From Brachyhypopomus gauderio (lineage: Eukaryota > Chordata > Actinopteri > Gymnotiformes > Hypopomidae): a stretch of 64,000 nt of DNA. Position 1 is the stretch's first letter. Each line of letters begins with the position of its first letter. The notes beneath the pieces are model-generated. The model was not told the origin of the DNA and did not search any database. It saw only the letters and a list, made by a program, of their open reading frames with translations. A program made the position numbers and the translations under genes. The stretch is taken from contig NW_027507046.1 of the NCBI RefSeq assembly GCF_052324685.1, forward strand, positions 124,001 to 188,000. Direction: 5' to 3'. Positions 1 to 8,671 of this stretch are shown here, one piece after another.

Positions 1-151
1 TGCAGACTTTGAAGGTCTTCTCGACTATAGACTAGTTTTCAAATATATGCTGAAGCCATGCTTCTTTTGCACATAACCATGTTGGCAAGAGCTCAGCGCA
101 TAAGAGTGTGACGTTCGGAGAAAGAAAAGAACTCTCTACATTCCTTGTCTG
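1..151. other. Spacer downstream of tRNA-Gly and upstream of the next tRNA-Arg (unit 1 as model)
   Basis: With the 17 bp after tRNA-Arg (694-710) this forms the 168-bp spacer between units. On the minus strand it holds the tRNA-Gly trailer and its TTTT terminator, then DNA without recognisable genes. A TATAT stretch (44-48 region) lies about 60 bp upstream of the Arg gene, farther than the usual Pol III TATA position near -30, so I do not call it a promoter element. Two sites split the units: TTCTTTTGCAC versus TTCTTTGCCAC near 62-72, and GTGTGACG versus GCGTGACG near 106-113. Confidence 0.8.
125..128 (-). terminator. Pol III terminator of tRNA-Gly (TTTT)
   Basis: The plus strand reads AAAA, so the minus transcript ends in U4, 23 nt past the discriminator base of tRNA-Gly. 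Four T's is the minimal vertebrate Pol III terminator. It is present at the same place in all 90 units; the neighbouring GAAC/GTAC variation does not touch it. Confidence 0.8.
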
Positions 152-162
152 TGCGCCAGCCG

Positions 163-173
163 GGAATCGAACC
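163..173 (-). promoter_or_regulatory. B box of tRNA-Gly
   Basis: Minus strand reads GGTTCGATTCC, matching the GGTTCGANTCC consensus bound by TFIIIC. It is changed only in units 26, 34, 39, 43 (A58G) and 51, 57 (C56U), plus one T-stem position in other variants. Confidence 0.9.
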
Positions 174-204
174 TGGTTCACAAGAATGGGAATCTTGCAT
201 GATA

Positions 205-215
205 CCACTACACCA
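205..215 (-). promoter_or_regulatory. A box of tRNA-Gly
   Basis: Minus strand reads TGGTGTAGTGG, a canonical type 2 Pol III A box covering positions 8-19 of the tRNA. No unit carries a change in it. Confidence 0.9.
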
Positions 216-223
216 CTGGCACC

Positions 224-231
224 CTGCGCAG
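224..231. other. Palindrome CTGCGCAG at the tRNA-Gly 5' flank
   Basis: A perfect 8-bp palindrome starts 2 bp upstream of the mature 5' end. It is kept in all units except 21 and 70, where the central CG is TG. It could be a protein site or chance; function unknown. Confidence 0.4.
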
Positions 232-250
232 CTAAACTTTAGAGGTCGCC

Positions 251-255
251 AAAAA
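251..255 (-). terminator. First T-run downstream of tRNA-Arg (TTTTT)
   Basis: This is the first run of four or more T's on the minus strand after tRNA-Arg, about 365 nt past its 3' end and 28 nt before the tRNA-Gly 5' end. It would stop read-through from Arg before it enters Gly. It is present in every unit. Confidence 0.5.
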
Positions 256-371
256 GTAAACACCAATCACAGTGCTTTTCCATGAGCAATTTACACATCT
301 TTTCAAGCCAGATCACATTTTCAGCTACTGTTTCATTTTTCCATGGACCTGTCCTTGATTTGCTCAATAAC

Positions 372-377
372 CACGTG
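372..377. promoter_or_regulatory. CACGTG E-box
   Basis: A canonical palindromic E-box inside the spacer open frame. It is present in all units except 82 and 86, where it is CACATG. MYC/MAX bind such sites and MYC is known to stimulate Pol III genes, but a single 6-bp match proves nothing. Confidence 0.25.
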
Positions 378-524
378 AGACAGTACATCATGCTTTTCAT
401 TCCTCTTCGCTTCTCAGACAAACATGCCATGTAGAGGTCAGCAATGTTGTACTGTTCTGCATGGGTTGACGTCTAAGGTTCTTCTCTATGGCTCATTGTT
501 GTATGCTTTCACAGTCAGCTTGTT

Positions 525-577
525 TGCAGACTTACCTTTACAAAGGGTCTAAAGAAAGAAGATAGAGGAAGTCTGCA
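525..577. repeat. 9-bp inverted repeat TGCAGACTT / AAGTCTGCA
   Basis: Arms at 525-533 and 569-577 are perfect complements with a 35-bp loop that holds the pyrimidine tract. The same 9-mer starts each unit (1-9, 711-719), so direct copies flank tRNA-Arg at 186-bp spacing. Confidence 0.5.
551..560 (-). terminator. Possible non-canonical terminator of tRNA-Arg (TTCTTTCTTT)
   Basis: Minus strand gives an interrupted T tract starting 61 nt after the tRNA-Arg 3' end. Interrupted T tracts can cause partial Pol III termination in vertebrates. It is the best nearby candidate since no TTTT exists, and it is unchanged in all units. Confidence 0.35.
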
Positions 578-631
578 GGCAAGCCAAAGAATGAGAATGT
601 ACTCTTTAGTCTCCAATGTATGACCCAGATG

Positions 632-642
632 GGACTCGAACC
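632..642 (-). promoter_or_regulatory. B box of tRNA-Arg
   Basis: Minus strand reads GGTTCGAGTCC, a perfect B box. No unit carries a change in it. Confidence 0.9.
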
Positions 643-675
643 CACAATCCTCAGCTCCGAAGGCTGATGCCTTAT

Positions 676-686
676 CCATTAGGCCA
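676..686 (-). promoter_or_regulatory. A box of tRNA-Arg
   Basis: Minus strand reads TGGCCTAATGG, a canonical A box. It ends in AG rather than GG in eleven units (G18A: units 4, 6, 7, 11, 13, 74, 77, 80, 84, 87, 88) and reads TGGTCTAATGG in units 20, 30, 63 and 69. Confidence 0.9.
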
Positions 687-861
687 CTAGGCCACTTTTG
701 CTTTGCATAGTGCAGACTTTGAAGGTCTTCTCGACTATAGACTAGTTTTCAAATATATGCTGAAGCCATGCTTCTTTGCCACATAACCATGTTGGCAAGA
801 GCTCAGCGCATAAGAGCGTGACGTTCGGAGAAAGAAAAGTACTCTCTACATTCCTTGTCTG

Positions 862-932
862 TGCGCCAGCCGGGAATCGAACCCGGTTCACAAGAATGGG
901 AATCTTGCATGATACCACTACACCACTGGCAC
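862..932 (-). tRNA. tRNA-Gly(CCC), unit 2, consensus description
   Basis: This 71-nt gene decodes GGG glycine codons. The acceptor stem GTGCCAG/CTGGCGC pairs fully with one wobble (U2-G71). The anticodon arm is CAAGA-TTCCCAT-TCTTG with CCC at 34-36. The T arm is CCGGG-TTCGATT-CCCGG, the discriminator is A73, and CCA is not encoded. The length and most of the D, anticodon and T arms match vertebrate tRNA-Gly-CCC as I recall it. There is no intron. The A and B boxes are canonical and a TTTT lies 23 nt downstream. It is transcribed away from the Arg gene of its own unit, which lies 398 bp upstream. Sixty of the 90 copies have this sequence. Confidence 0.95.
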
Positions 933-1330
933 CCTGCGCAGCTAAACTTTAGAGGTCGCCAAAAAGTAAACACCAATCACAGTGCTTTTCCATGAGCAAT
1001 TTACACATATTTTCAAGCCAGATCACATTTTCAGCTACTGTTTCATTTTTCCATGGACCTGTACTTGATTTGCTCAATAACCACGTGAGACAGTACATCA
1101 TGCTTTTCATTCCTCCTCGCTTCTCAGACAAACATGCCATGTAGAGGTCAGCAATGTTGTACTGTTCTGCATGGGTTGACGTCTAAGGTTCTTCTCTATG
1201 GCTCATTGTTGTATGCTTTCACAGTCAGCTTGTTTGCAGACTTACCTTTACAAAGGGTCTAAAGAAAGAAGATAGAGGAAGTCTGCAGGCAAGCCAAAGA
1301 ATGAGAATGTACTCTTTAGTCTCCAATGTA

Positions 1331-1403
1331 TGACCCAGATGGGACTCGAACCCACAATCCTCAGCTCCGAAGGCTGATGCCTTATCCATTAGGCCACTAG
1401 GCC
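1331..1403 (-). tRNA. tRNA-Arg(TCG), unit 2
   Basis: U5-G68 wobble form. Confidence 0.92.
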
Positions 1404-1571
1404 ACTTTTGCTTTGCATAGTGCAGACTTTGAAGGTCTTCTCGACTATAGACTAGTTTTCAAATATATGCTGAAGCCATGCTTCTTTTGCACATAACCAT
1501 GTTGGCAAGAGCTCAGCGCATAAGAGTGTGACGTTCGGAGAAAGAAAAGAACTCTCTACATTCCTTGTCTG

Positions 1572-1642
1572 TGCGCCAGCCGGGAATCGAACCTGGTTCA
1601 CAAGAATGGGAATCTTGCATGATACCACTACACCACTGGCAC
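1572..1642 (-). tRNA. tRNA-Gly(CCC), unit 3
   Basis: A51-C63 mismatch form. Confidence 0.82.
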
Positions 1643-2040
1643 CCTGCGCAGCTAAACTTTAGAGGTCGCCAAAAAGTAAACACCAATCACAGTGCTTTTC
1701 CATGAGCAATTTACACATCTTTTCAAGCCAGATCACATTTTCAGCTACTGTTTCATTTTTCCATGGACCTGTCCTTGATTTGCTCAATAACCACGTGAGA
1801 CAGTACATCATGCTTTTCATTCCTCTTCGCTTCTCAGACAAACATGCCATGTAGAGGTCAGCAATGTTGTACTGTTCTGCATGGGTTGACGTCTAAGGTT
1901 CTTCTCTATGGCTCATTGTTGTATGCTTTCACAGTCAGCTTGTTTGCAGACTTACCTTTACAAAGGGTCTAAAGAAAGAAGATAGAGGAAGTCTGCAGGC
2001 AAGCCAAAGAATGAGAATGTACTCTTTAGTCTCCAATGTA

Positions 2041-2113
2041 TGACCCAGATGGGACTCGAACCCACAATCCTCAGCTCCGAAGGCTGATGGCTTATCCATT
2101 AGGCCACTGGGCC
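2041..2113 (-). tRNA. tRNA-Arg(TCG), unit 3
   Basis: G24C breaks the C11-G24 pair of the D stem. Confidence 0.75.
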
Positions 2114-2281
2114 ACTTTTGCTTTGCATAGTGCAGACTTTGAAGGTCTTCTCGACTATAGACTAGTTTTCAAATATATGCTGAAGCCATGCTTCTTTGCC
2201 ACATAACCATGTTGGCAAGAGCTCAGCGCATAAGAGCGTGACGTTCGGAGAAAGAAAAGAACTCTCTACATTCCTTGTCTG

Positions 2282-2352
2282 TGCGCCAGCCGGGAATCGA
2301 ACCCGGTTCACAAGAATGGGAATCTTGCATGATACCACTACACCACTGGCAC
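2282..2352 (-). tRNA. tRNA-Gly(CCC), unit 4
   Basis: Consensus; leader begins with CTC-class spacer. Confidence 0.95.
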
Positions 2353-2750
2353 CCTGCGCAGCTACTCTTTAGAGGTCGCCAAAAAGTAAACACCAATCAC
2401 AGTGCTTTTCCATGAGCAATTTACACATCTTTTCAAGCCAGATCACATTTTCAGCTACTGTTTCATTTTTCCATGGACCTGTCCTTGATTTGCTCAATAA
2501 CCACGTGAGACAGTACATCATGCTTTTCATTCCTCTTCGCTTCTCAGACAAACATGCCATGTAGAGGTCAACAATGTTGTACTGTTCTGCATGGGTTGAC
2601 GTCTAAGGTTCTTCTCTATGGCTCATTGTTGTATGCTTTCACACTCAGCTTGTTTGCAGACTTACCTTTACAAAGGGTCTAAAGAAAGAAGATAGAGGAA
2701 GTCTGCAGGCAAGCCAAAGAATGAGAATGTACTCTTTAGTCTCCAATGTA

Positions 2751-2823
2751 TGACCCAGATGGGACTCGAACCCACAATCCTCAGCTCCGAAGGCTGATGC
2801 CTTATCTATTAGGCCACTGGGCC
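2751..2823 (-). tRNA. tRNA-Arg(TCG), unit 4
   Basis: G18A removes the invariant D-loop G that contacts position 55 and alters the end of the A box; likely impaired. Confidence 0.65.
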
Positions 2824-2991
2824 ACTTTTGCTTTGCATAGTGCAGACTTTGAAGGTCTTCTCGACTATAGACTAGTTTTCAAATATATGCTGAAGCCATG
2901 CTTCTTTGCCACATAACCATGTTGGCAAGAGCTCAGCGCATAAGAGCGTGACGTTCGGAGAAAGAAAAGAACTCTCTACATTCCTTGTCTG

Positions 2992-3062
2992 TGCGCCAGC
3001 CGGGAATCGAACCCGGTTCACAAGAATGGGAATCTTGCATGATACCACTACACCACTGGCAC
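2992..3062 (-). tRNA. tRNA-Gly(CCC), unit 5
   Basis: Consensus. Confidence 0.95.
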
Positions 3063-3460
3063 CCTGCGCAGCTACTCTTTAGAGGTCGCCAAAAAGTAAA
3101 CACCAATCACAGTGCTTTTCCATGAGCAATTTACACATATTTTCAAGCCAGATCACATTTTCAGCTACTGTTTCATTTTTCCATGGACCTGTCCTTGATT
3201 TGCTCAATAACCACGTGAGACAGTACATCATGCTTTTCATTCCTCCTCGCTTCTCAGACAAACATGCCATGTAGAGGTCAGCAATGTTGTACTGTTCTGC
3301 ATGGGTTGACGTCTAAGGTTCTTCTCTATGGCTCATTGTTGTATGCTTTCACAGTCAGCTTGTTTGCAGACTTACCTTTACAAAGGGTCTAAAGAAAGAA
3401 GATAGAGGAAGTCTGCAGGCAAGCCAAAGAATGAGAATGTACTCTTTAGTCTCCAATGTA

Positions 3461-3533
3461 TGACCCAGATGGGACTCGAACCCACAATCCTCAGCTCCGA
3501 AGGCTGATGCCTTATCCATTAGGCCACTAGGCC
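3461..3533 (-). tRNA. tRNA-Arg(TCG), unit 5
   Basis: U5-G68 wobble form. Confidence 0.92.
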
Positions 3534-3701
3534 ACTTTTGCTTTGCATAGTGCAGACTTTGAAGGTCTTCTCGACTATAGACTAGTTTTCAAATATATGC
3601 TGAAGCCATGCTTCTTTGCCACATAACCATGTTGGCAAGAGCTCAGCGCATAAGAGCGTGACGTTCGGAGAAAGAAAAGAACTTTCTACATTCCTTGTCT
3701 G

Positions 3702-3772
3702 TGCGCCAGCCGGGAATCGAACCCGGTTCACAAGAATGGGAATCTTGCATGATACCACTACACCACTGGCAC
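3702..3772 (-). tRNA. tRNA-Gly(CCC), unit 6
   Basis: Consensus; the only unit with GCTATTC in the 5' flank. Confidence 0.95.
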
Positions 3773-4170
3773 CCTGCGCAGCTATTCTTTAGAGGTCGCC
3801 AAAAAGTAAACACCAATCACAGTGCTTTTCCATGAGCAATTTACACATATTTTCAAGCCAGATCACATTTTCAGCTACTGTTTCATTTTTCCATGGACCT
3901 GTCCTTGATTTGCTCAATAACCACGTGAGACAGTACATCATGCTTTTCATTCCTCTTCGCTTCTCAGACAAACATGCCATGTAGAGGTCAACAATGTTGT
4001 ACTGTTCTGCATGGGTTGACGTCTAAGGTTCTTCTCTATGGCTCATTGTTGTATGCTTTCACACTCAGCTTGTTTGCAGACTTACCTTTACAAAGGGTCT
4101 AAAGAAAGAAGATAGAGGAAGTCTGCAGGCAAGCCAAAGAATGAGAATGTACTCTTTAGTCTCCAATGTA

Positions 4171-4243
4171 TGACCCAGATGGGACTCGAACCCACAATCC
4201 TCAGCTCCGAAGGCTGATGCCTTATCTATTAGGCCACTGGGCC
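4171..4243 (-). tRNA. tRNA-Arg(TCG), unit 6
   Basis: G18A form; likely impaired. Confidence 0.65.
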
Positions 4244-4411
4244 ACTTTTGCTTTGCATAGTGCAGACTTTGAAGGTCTTCTCGACTATAGACTAGTTTTC
4301 AAATATATGCTGAAGCCATGCTTCTTTGCCACATAACCATGTTGGCAAGAGCTCAGCGCATAAGAGCGTGACGTTCGGAGAAAGAAAAGAACTCTCTACA
4401 TTCCTTGTCTG

Positions 4412-4482
4412 TGCGCCAGCCGGGAATCGAACCCGGTTCACAAGAATGGGAATCTTGCATGATACCACTACACCACTGGCAC
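4412..4482 (-). tRNA. tRNA-Gly(CCC), unit 7
   Basis: Consensus. Confidence 0.95.
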
Positions 4483-4880
4483 CCTGCGCAGCTACTCTTT
4501 AGAGGTCGCCAAAAAGTAAACACCAATCACAGTGCTTTTCCATGAGCAATTTACACATCTTTTCAAGCCAGATCACATTTTCAGCTACTGTTTCATTTTT
4601 CCATGGACCTGTCCTTGATTTGCTCAATAACCACGTGAGACAGTACATCATGCTTTTCATTCCTCTTCGCTTCTCAGACAAACATGCCATGTAGAGGTCA
4701 ACAATGTTGTACTGTTCTGCATGGGTTGACGTCTAAGGTTCTTCTCTATGGCTCATTGTTGTATGCTTTCACACTCAGCTTGTTTGCAGACTTACCTTTA
4801 CAAAGGGTCTAAAGAAAGAAGATAGAGGAAGTCTGCAGGCAAGCCAAAGAATGAGAATGTACTCTTTAGTCTCCAATGTA

Positions 4881-4953
4881 TGACCCAGATGGGACTCGAA
4901 CCCACAATCCTCAGCTCCGAAGTCTGATGCCTTATCTATTAGGCCACTGGGCC
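4881..4953 (-). tRNA. tRNA-Arg(TCG), unit 7
   Basis: G18A plus a private C31A that faces G39 and opens the anticodon stem beside the loop; two defects, probably not functional. Confidence 0.55.
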
Positions 4954-5121
4954 ACTTTTGCTTTGCATAGTGCAGACTTTGAAGGTCTTCTCGATCATAG
5001 ACTAGTTTTCAAATATATGCTGAAGCCATGCTTCTTTGCCACATAACCATGTTGGCAAGAGCTCAGCGCATAAGAGCGTGACGTTCGGAGAAAGAAAAGA
5101 ACTCTCTACATTCCTTGTCTG

Positions 5122-5192
5122 TGCGCCAGCCGGGAATCGAACCCGGTTCACAAGAATGGGAATCTTGCATGATACCACTACACCACTGGCAC
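5122..5192 (-). tRNA. tRNA-Gly(CCC), unit 8
   Basis: Consensus. Confidence 0.95.
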
Positions 5193-5590
5193 CCTGCGCA
5201 GCTACTCTTTAGAGGTCGCCAAAAAGTAAACACCAATCACAGTGCTTTTCCATGAGCAATTTACACATATTTTCAAGCCAGATCACATTTTCAGCTACTG
5301 TTTCATTTTTCCATGGACCTGTCCTTGATTTGCTCAATAACCACGTGAGACAGTACATCATGCTTTTCATTCCTCCTCGCTTCTCAGACAAACATGCCAT
5401 GTAGAGGTCAGCAATGTTGTACTGTTCTGCATGGGTTGACGTCTAAGGTTCTTCTCTATGGCTCATTGTTGTATGCTTTCACAGTCAGCTTGTTTGCAGA
5501 CTTACCTTTACAAAGGGTCTAAAGAAAGAAGATAGAGGAAGTCTGCAGGCAAGCCAAAGAATGAGAATGTACTCTTTAGTCTCCAATGTA

Positions 5591-5663
5591 TGACCCAGAT
5601 GGGACTCGAACCCACAATCCTCAGCTCCGAAGGCTGATGCCTTATCCATTAGGCCACTAGGCC
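5591..5663 (-). tRNA. tRNA-Arg(TCG), unit 8
   Basis: U5-G68 wobble form. Confidence 0.92.
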
Positions 5664-5831
5664 ACTTTTGCTTTGCATAGTGCAGACTTTGAAGGTCTTC
5701 TCGACTATAGACTAGTTTTCAAATATATGCTGAAGCCATGCTTCTTTTGCACATAACCATGTTGGCAAGAGCTCAGCGCATAAGAGTGTGACGTTCGGAG
5801 AAAGAAAAGAACTCTCTACATTCCTTGTCTG

Positions 5832-5902
5832 TGCGCCAGCCGGGAATCGAACCTGGTTCACAAGAATGGGAATCTTGCATGATACCACTACACCACTGGC
5901 AC
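5832..5902 (-). tRNA. tRNA-Gly(CCC), unit 9
   Basis: A51-C63 mismatch form. Confidence 0.82.
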
Positions 5903-6300
5903 CCTGCGCAGCTAAACTTTAGAGGTCGCCAAAAAGTAAACACCAATCACAGTGCTTTTCCATGAGCAATTTACACATCTTTTCAAGCCAGATCACATTT
6001 TCAGCTACTGTTTCATTTTTCCATGGACCTGTCCTTGATTTGCTCAATAACCACGTGAGACAGTACATCATGCTTTTCATTCCTCTTCGCTTCTCAGACA
6101 AACATGCCATGTAGAGGTCAGCAATGTTGTACTGTTCTGCATGGGTTGACGTCTAAGGTTCTTCTATATGGCTCATTGTTGTATGCTTTCACAGTCAGCT
6201 TGTTTGCAGACTTACCTTTACAAAGGGTCTAAAGAAAGAAGATAGAGGAAGTCTGCAGGCAAGCCAAAGAATGAGAATGTACTCTTTAGTCTCCAATGTA

Positions 6301-6373
6301 TGACCCAGATGGGACTCGAACCCACAATCCTCAGCTCCGAAGGCTGATGGCTTATCCATTAGGCCACTGGGCC
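6301..6373 (-). tRNA. tRNA-Arg(TCG), unit 9
   Basis: G24C D-stem mismatch form, as in unit 3. Confidence 0.75.
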
Positions 6374-6541
6374 ACTTTTGCTTTGCATAGTGCAGACTTT
6401 GAAGGTCTTCTCGACTATAGACTAGTTTTCAAATATATGCTGAAGCCATGCTTCTTTTGCACATAACCATGTTGGCAAGAGCTCAGCGCATAAGAGCGTG
6501 ACGTTCGGAGAAAGAAAAGTACTCTCTACATTCCTTGTCTG

Positions 6542-6612
6542 TGCGCCAGCCGGGAATCGAACCCGGTTCACAAGAATGGGAATCTTGCATGATACCACTA
6601 CACCACTGGCAC
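6542..6612 (-). tRNA. tRNA-Gly(CCC), unit 10
   Basis: Consensus; the spacer open frame of this unit has the stop. Confidence 0.95.
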
Positions 6613-7010
6613 CCTGCGCAGCTACTCTTTAGAGGTCGCCAAAAAGTAAACACCAATCACAGTGCTATTCCATGAGGAATTTACACATCTTTTCAAGCCA
6701 GATCACATTTTCAGCTACTGTTTCATTTTTCCATGGACCTGTCCTTGATTTGCTCAATAACCACGTGAGACAGTACATCATGCTTTTCATTCCTCTTCGC
6801 TTCTCAGACAAACATGCCATGTAGAGGTCAACAATGTTGTACTGTTCTGCATGGGTTGACGTCTAAGGTTCTTCTCTATGGCTCATTGTTGTATGCTTTC
6901 ACACTCAGCTTGTTTGCAGACTTACCTTTACAAAGGGTCTAAAGAAAGAAGATAGAGGAAGTCTGCAGGCAAGCCAAAGAATGAGAATGTACTCTTTAGT
7001 CTCCAATGTA

Positions 7011-7083
7011 TGACCCAGATGGGACTCGAACCCACAATCCTCAGCTCCGAAGGCTGATGGCTTATCCATTAGGCCACTGGGCC
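7011..7083 (-). tRNA. tRNA-Arg(TCG), unit 10
   Basis: G24C D-stem mismatch form. Confidence 0.75.
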
Positions 7084-7251
7084 ACTTTTGCTTTGCATAG
7101 TGCAGACTTTGAAGGTCTTCTCGACTATAGACTAGTTTTCAAATATATGCTGAAGCCATGCTTCTTTTGCACATAACCATGTTGGCAAGAGCTCAGCGCA
7201 TAAGAGCGTGACGTTCGGAGAAAGAAAAGTACTCTCTACATTCCTTGTCTG

Positions 7252-7322
7252 TGCGCCAGCCGGGAATCGAACCCGGTTCACAAGAATGGGAATCTTGCAT
7301 GATACCACTACACCACTGGCAC
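7252..7322 (-). tRNA. tRNA-Gly(CCC), unit 11
   Basis: Consensus. Confidence 0.95.
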
Positions 7323-7720
7323 CCTGCGCAGCTACTCTTTAGAGGTCGCCAAAAAGTAAACACCAATCACAGTGCTTTTCCATGAGCAATTTACACATCT
7401 TTTCAAGCCAGATCACATTTTCAGCTACTGTTTCATTTTTCCATGGACCTGTCCTTGATTTGCTCAATAACCACGTGAGACAGTACATCATGCTTTTCAT
7501 TCCTCTTCGCTTCTCAGACAAACATGCCATGTAGAGGTCAACAATGTTGTACTGTTCTGCATGGGTTGACGTCTAAGGTTCTTCTCTATGGCTCATTGTT
7601 GTATGCTTTCACACTCAGCTTGTTTGCAGACTTACCTTTACAAAGGGTCTAAAGAAAGAAGATAGAGGAAGTCTGCAGGCAAGCCAAAGAATGAGAATGT
7701 ACTCTTTAGTCTCCAATGTA

Positions 7721-7793
7721 TGACCCAGATGGGACTCGAACCCACAATCCTCAGCTCCGAAGGCTGATGCCTTATCTATTAGGCCACTGGGCC
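7721..7793 (-). tRNA. tRNA-Arg(TCG), unit 11
   Basis: G18A form; likely impaired. Confidence 0.65.
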
Positions 7794-7961
7794 ACTTTTG
7801 CTTTGCATAGTGCAGACTTTGAAGGTCTTCTCGACTATAGACTAGTTTTCAAATATATGCTGAAGCCATGCTTCTTTGCCACATAACCATGTTGGCAAGA
7901 GCTCAGCGCATAAGAGCGTGACGTTCGGAGAAAGAAAAGAACTCTCTACATTCCTTGTCTG

Positions 7962-8032
7962 TGCGCCAGCCGGGAATCGAACCCGGTTCACAAGAATGGG
8001 AATCTTGCATGATACCACTACACCACTGGCAC
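7962..8032 (-). tRNA. tRNA-Gly(CCC), unit 12
   Basis: Consensus. Confidence 0.95.
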
Positions 8033-8430
8033 CCTGCGCAGCTACTCTTTAGAGGTCGCCAAAAAGTAAACACCAATCACAGTGCTTTTCCATGAGCAAT
8101 TTACACATATTTTCAAGCCAGATCACATTTTCAGCTACTGTTTCATTTTTCCATGGACCTGTCCTTGATTTGCTCAATAACCACGTGAGACAGTACATCA
8201 TGCTTTTCATTCCTCCTCGCTTCTCAGACAAACATGCCATGTAGAGGTCAGCAATGTTGTACTGTTCTGCATGGGTTGACGTCTAAGGTTCTTCTCTATG
8301 GCTCATTGTTGTATGCTTTCACAGTCAGCTTGTTTGCAGACTTACCTTTACAAAGGGTCTAAAGAAAGAAGATAGAGGAAGTCTGCAGGCAAGCCAAAGA
8401 ATGAGAATGTACTCTTTAGTCTCCAATGTA

Positions 8431-8503
8431 TGACCCAGATGGGACTCGAACCCACAATCCTCAGCTCCGAAGGCTGATGGCTTATCCATTAGGCCACTGG
8501 GCC
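8431..8503 (-). tRNA. tRNA-Arg(TCG), unit 12
   Basis: G24C D-stem mismatch form. Confidence 0.75.
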
Positions 8504-8671
8504 ACTTTTGCTTTGCATAGTGCAGACTTTGAAGGTCTTCTCGACTATAGACTAGTTTTCAAATATATGCTGAAGCCATGCTTCTTTTGCACATAACCAT
8601 GTTGGCAAGAGCTCAGCGCATAAGAGCGTGACGTTCGGAGAAAGAAAAGTACTCTCTACATTCCTTGTCTG

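Larger units (their letters stand above)
152..222 (-). tRNA. tRNA-Gly(CCC), unit 1
   Basis: Anticodon CCC at 190-188. A51 replaces G in the T stem and faces C63, a mismatch caused by a CpG transition (CCGG to CTGG on the plus strand). Otherwise as the consensus copy at 862-932. Confidence 0.82.
239..472 (-). other. 77-codon open frame in the spacer, probably not a gene
   Basis: The frame opens after a TAG at 475-473; its first ATG is at 430-428, giving 63 residues beginning MACLSEKRRG and ending WCLLFGDL before TAA. It is rich in Lys, Glu, Met, Cys and Trp and reads like a helical protein fragment, but I recognise no family, signal peptide or domain. It sits between two Pol III genes with no polyadenylation signal. 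Five units (10, 13, 74, 77, 87) carry a stop in it. Of about 15 different substitutions I can see across copies, only one is synonymous (the TGT/TGC Cys codon); the rest change a residue or make the stop. That argues against selection on the protein. It may be a captured exon fragment or chance. Confidence 0.3.
223..620. other. 398-bp spacer between tRNA-Arg and tRNA-Gly (unit 1 as model)
   Basis: This is the only gap over 300 bp in the unit and it recurs in every copy. In the minus direction it starts with a purine/pyrimidine-mixed trailer lacking any TTTT, then a pyrimidine tract (560-551), a donor-like AAGGTAAGT (538-530), a 77-codon open frame (472-239) and a TTTTT run (255-251). I recognise no transposon, SINE or known coding domain in it. 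Confidence 0.8.
621..693 (-). tRNA. tRNA-Arg(TCG), unit 1
   Basis: Anticodon TCG at 660-658. U5 faces G68, a wobble in place of the consensus C5-G68; fold intact. Confidence 0.92.

Noticed and set aside
42-48. TATA box for tRNA-Arg
   Set aside because: The TATAT stretch is about 60 bp upstream, outside the normal Pol III position, and the internal boxes suffice.
152-222. tRNA-derived SINE family
   Set aside because: Both tRNAs are intact full-length folds with proper 3' ends. There is no SINE body, no A-rich or simple-repeat tail, no target duplications, and copies are strictly tandem.
239-430. A family of 85 small protein genes of 63 residues
   Set aside because: Copies are identical because the array is homogenised. 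Variation is mostly replacement, five units have a stop, the region lies between Pol III genes, and no family is recognised.
621-693. Isoacceptor change or suppressor tRNA among the copies
   Set aside because: I checked the anticodon in each unit: all Gly copies keep CCC and all Arg copies keep TCG.
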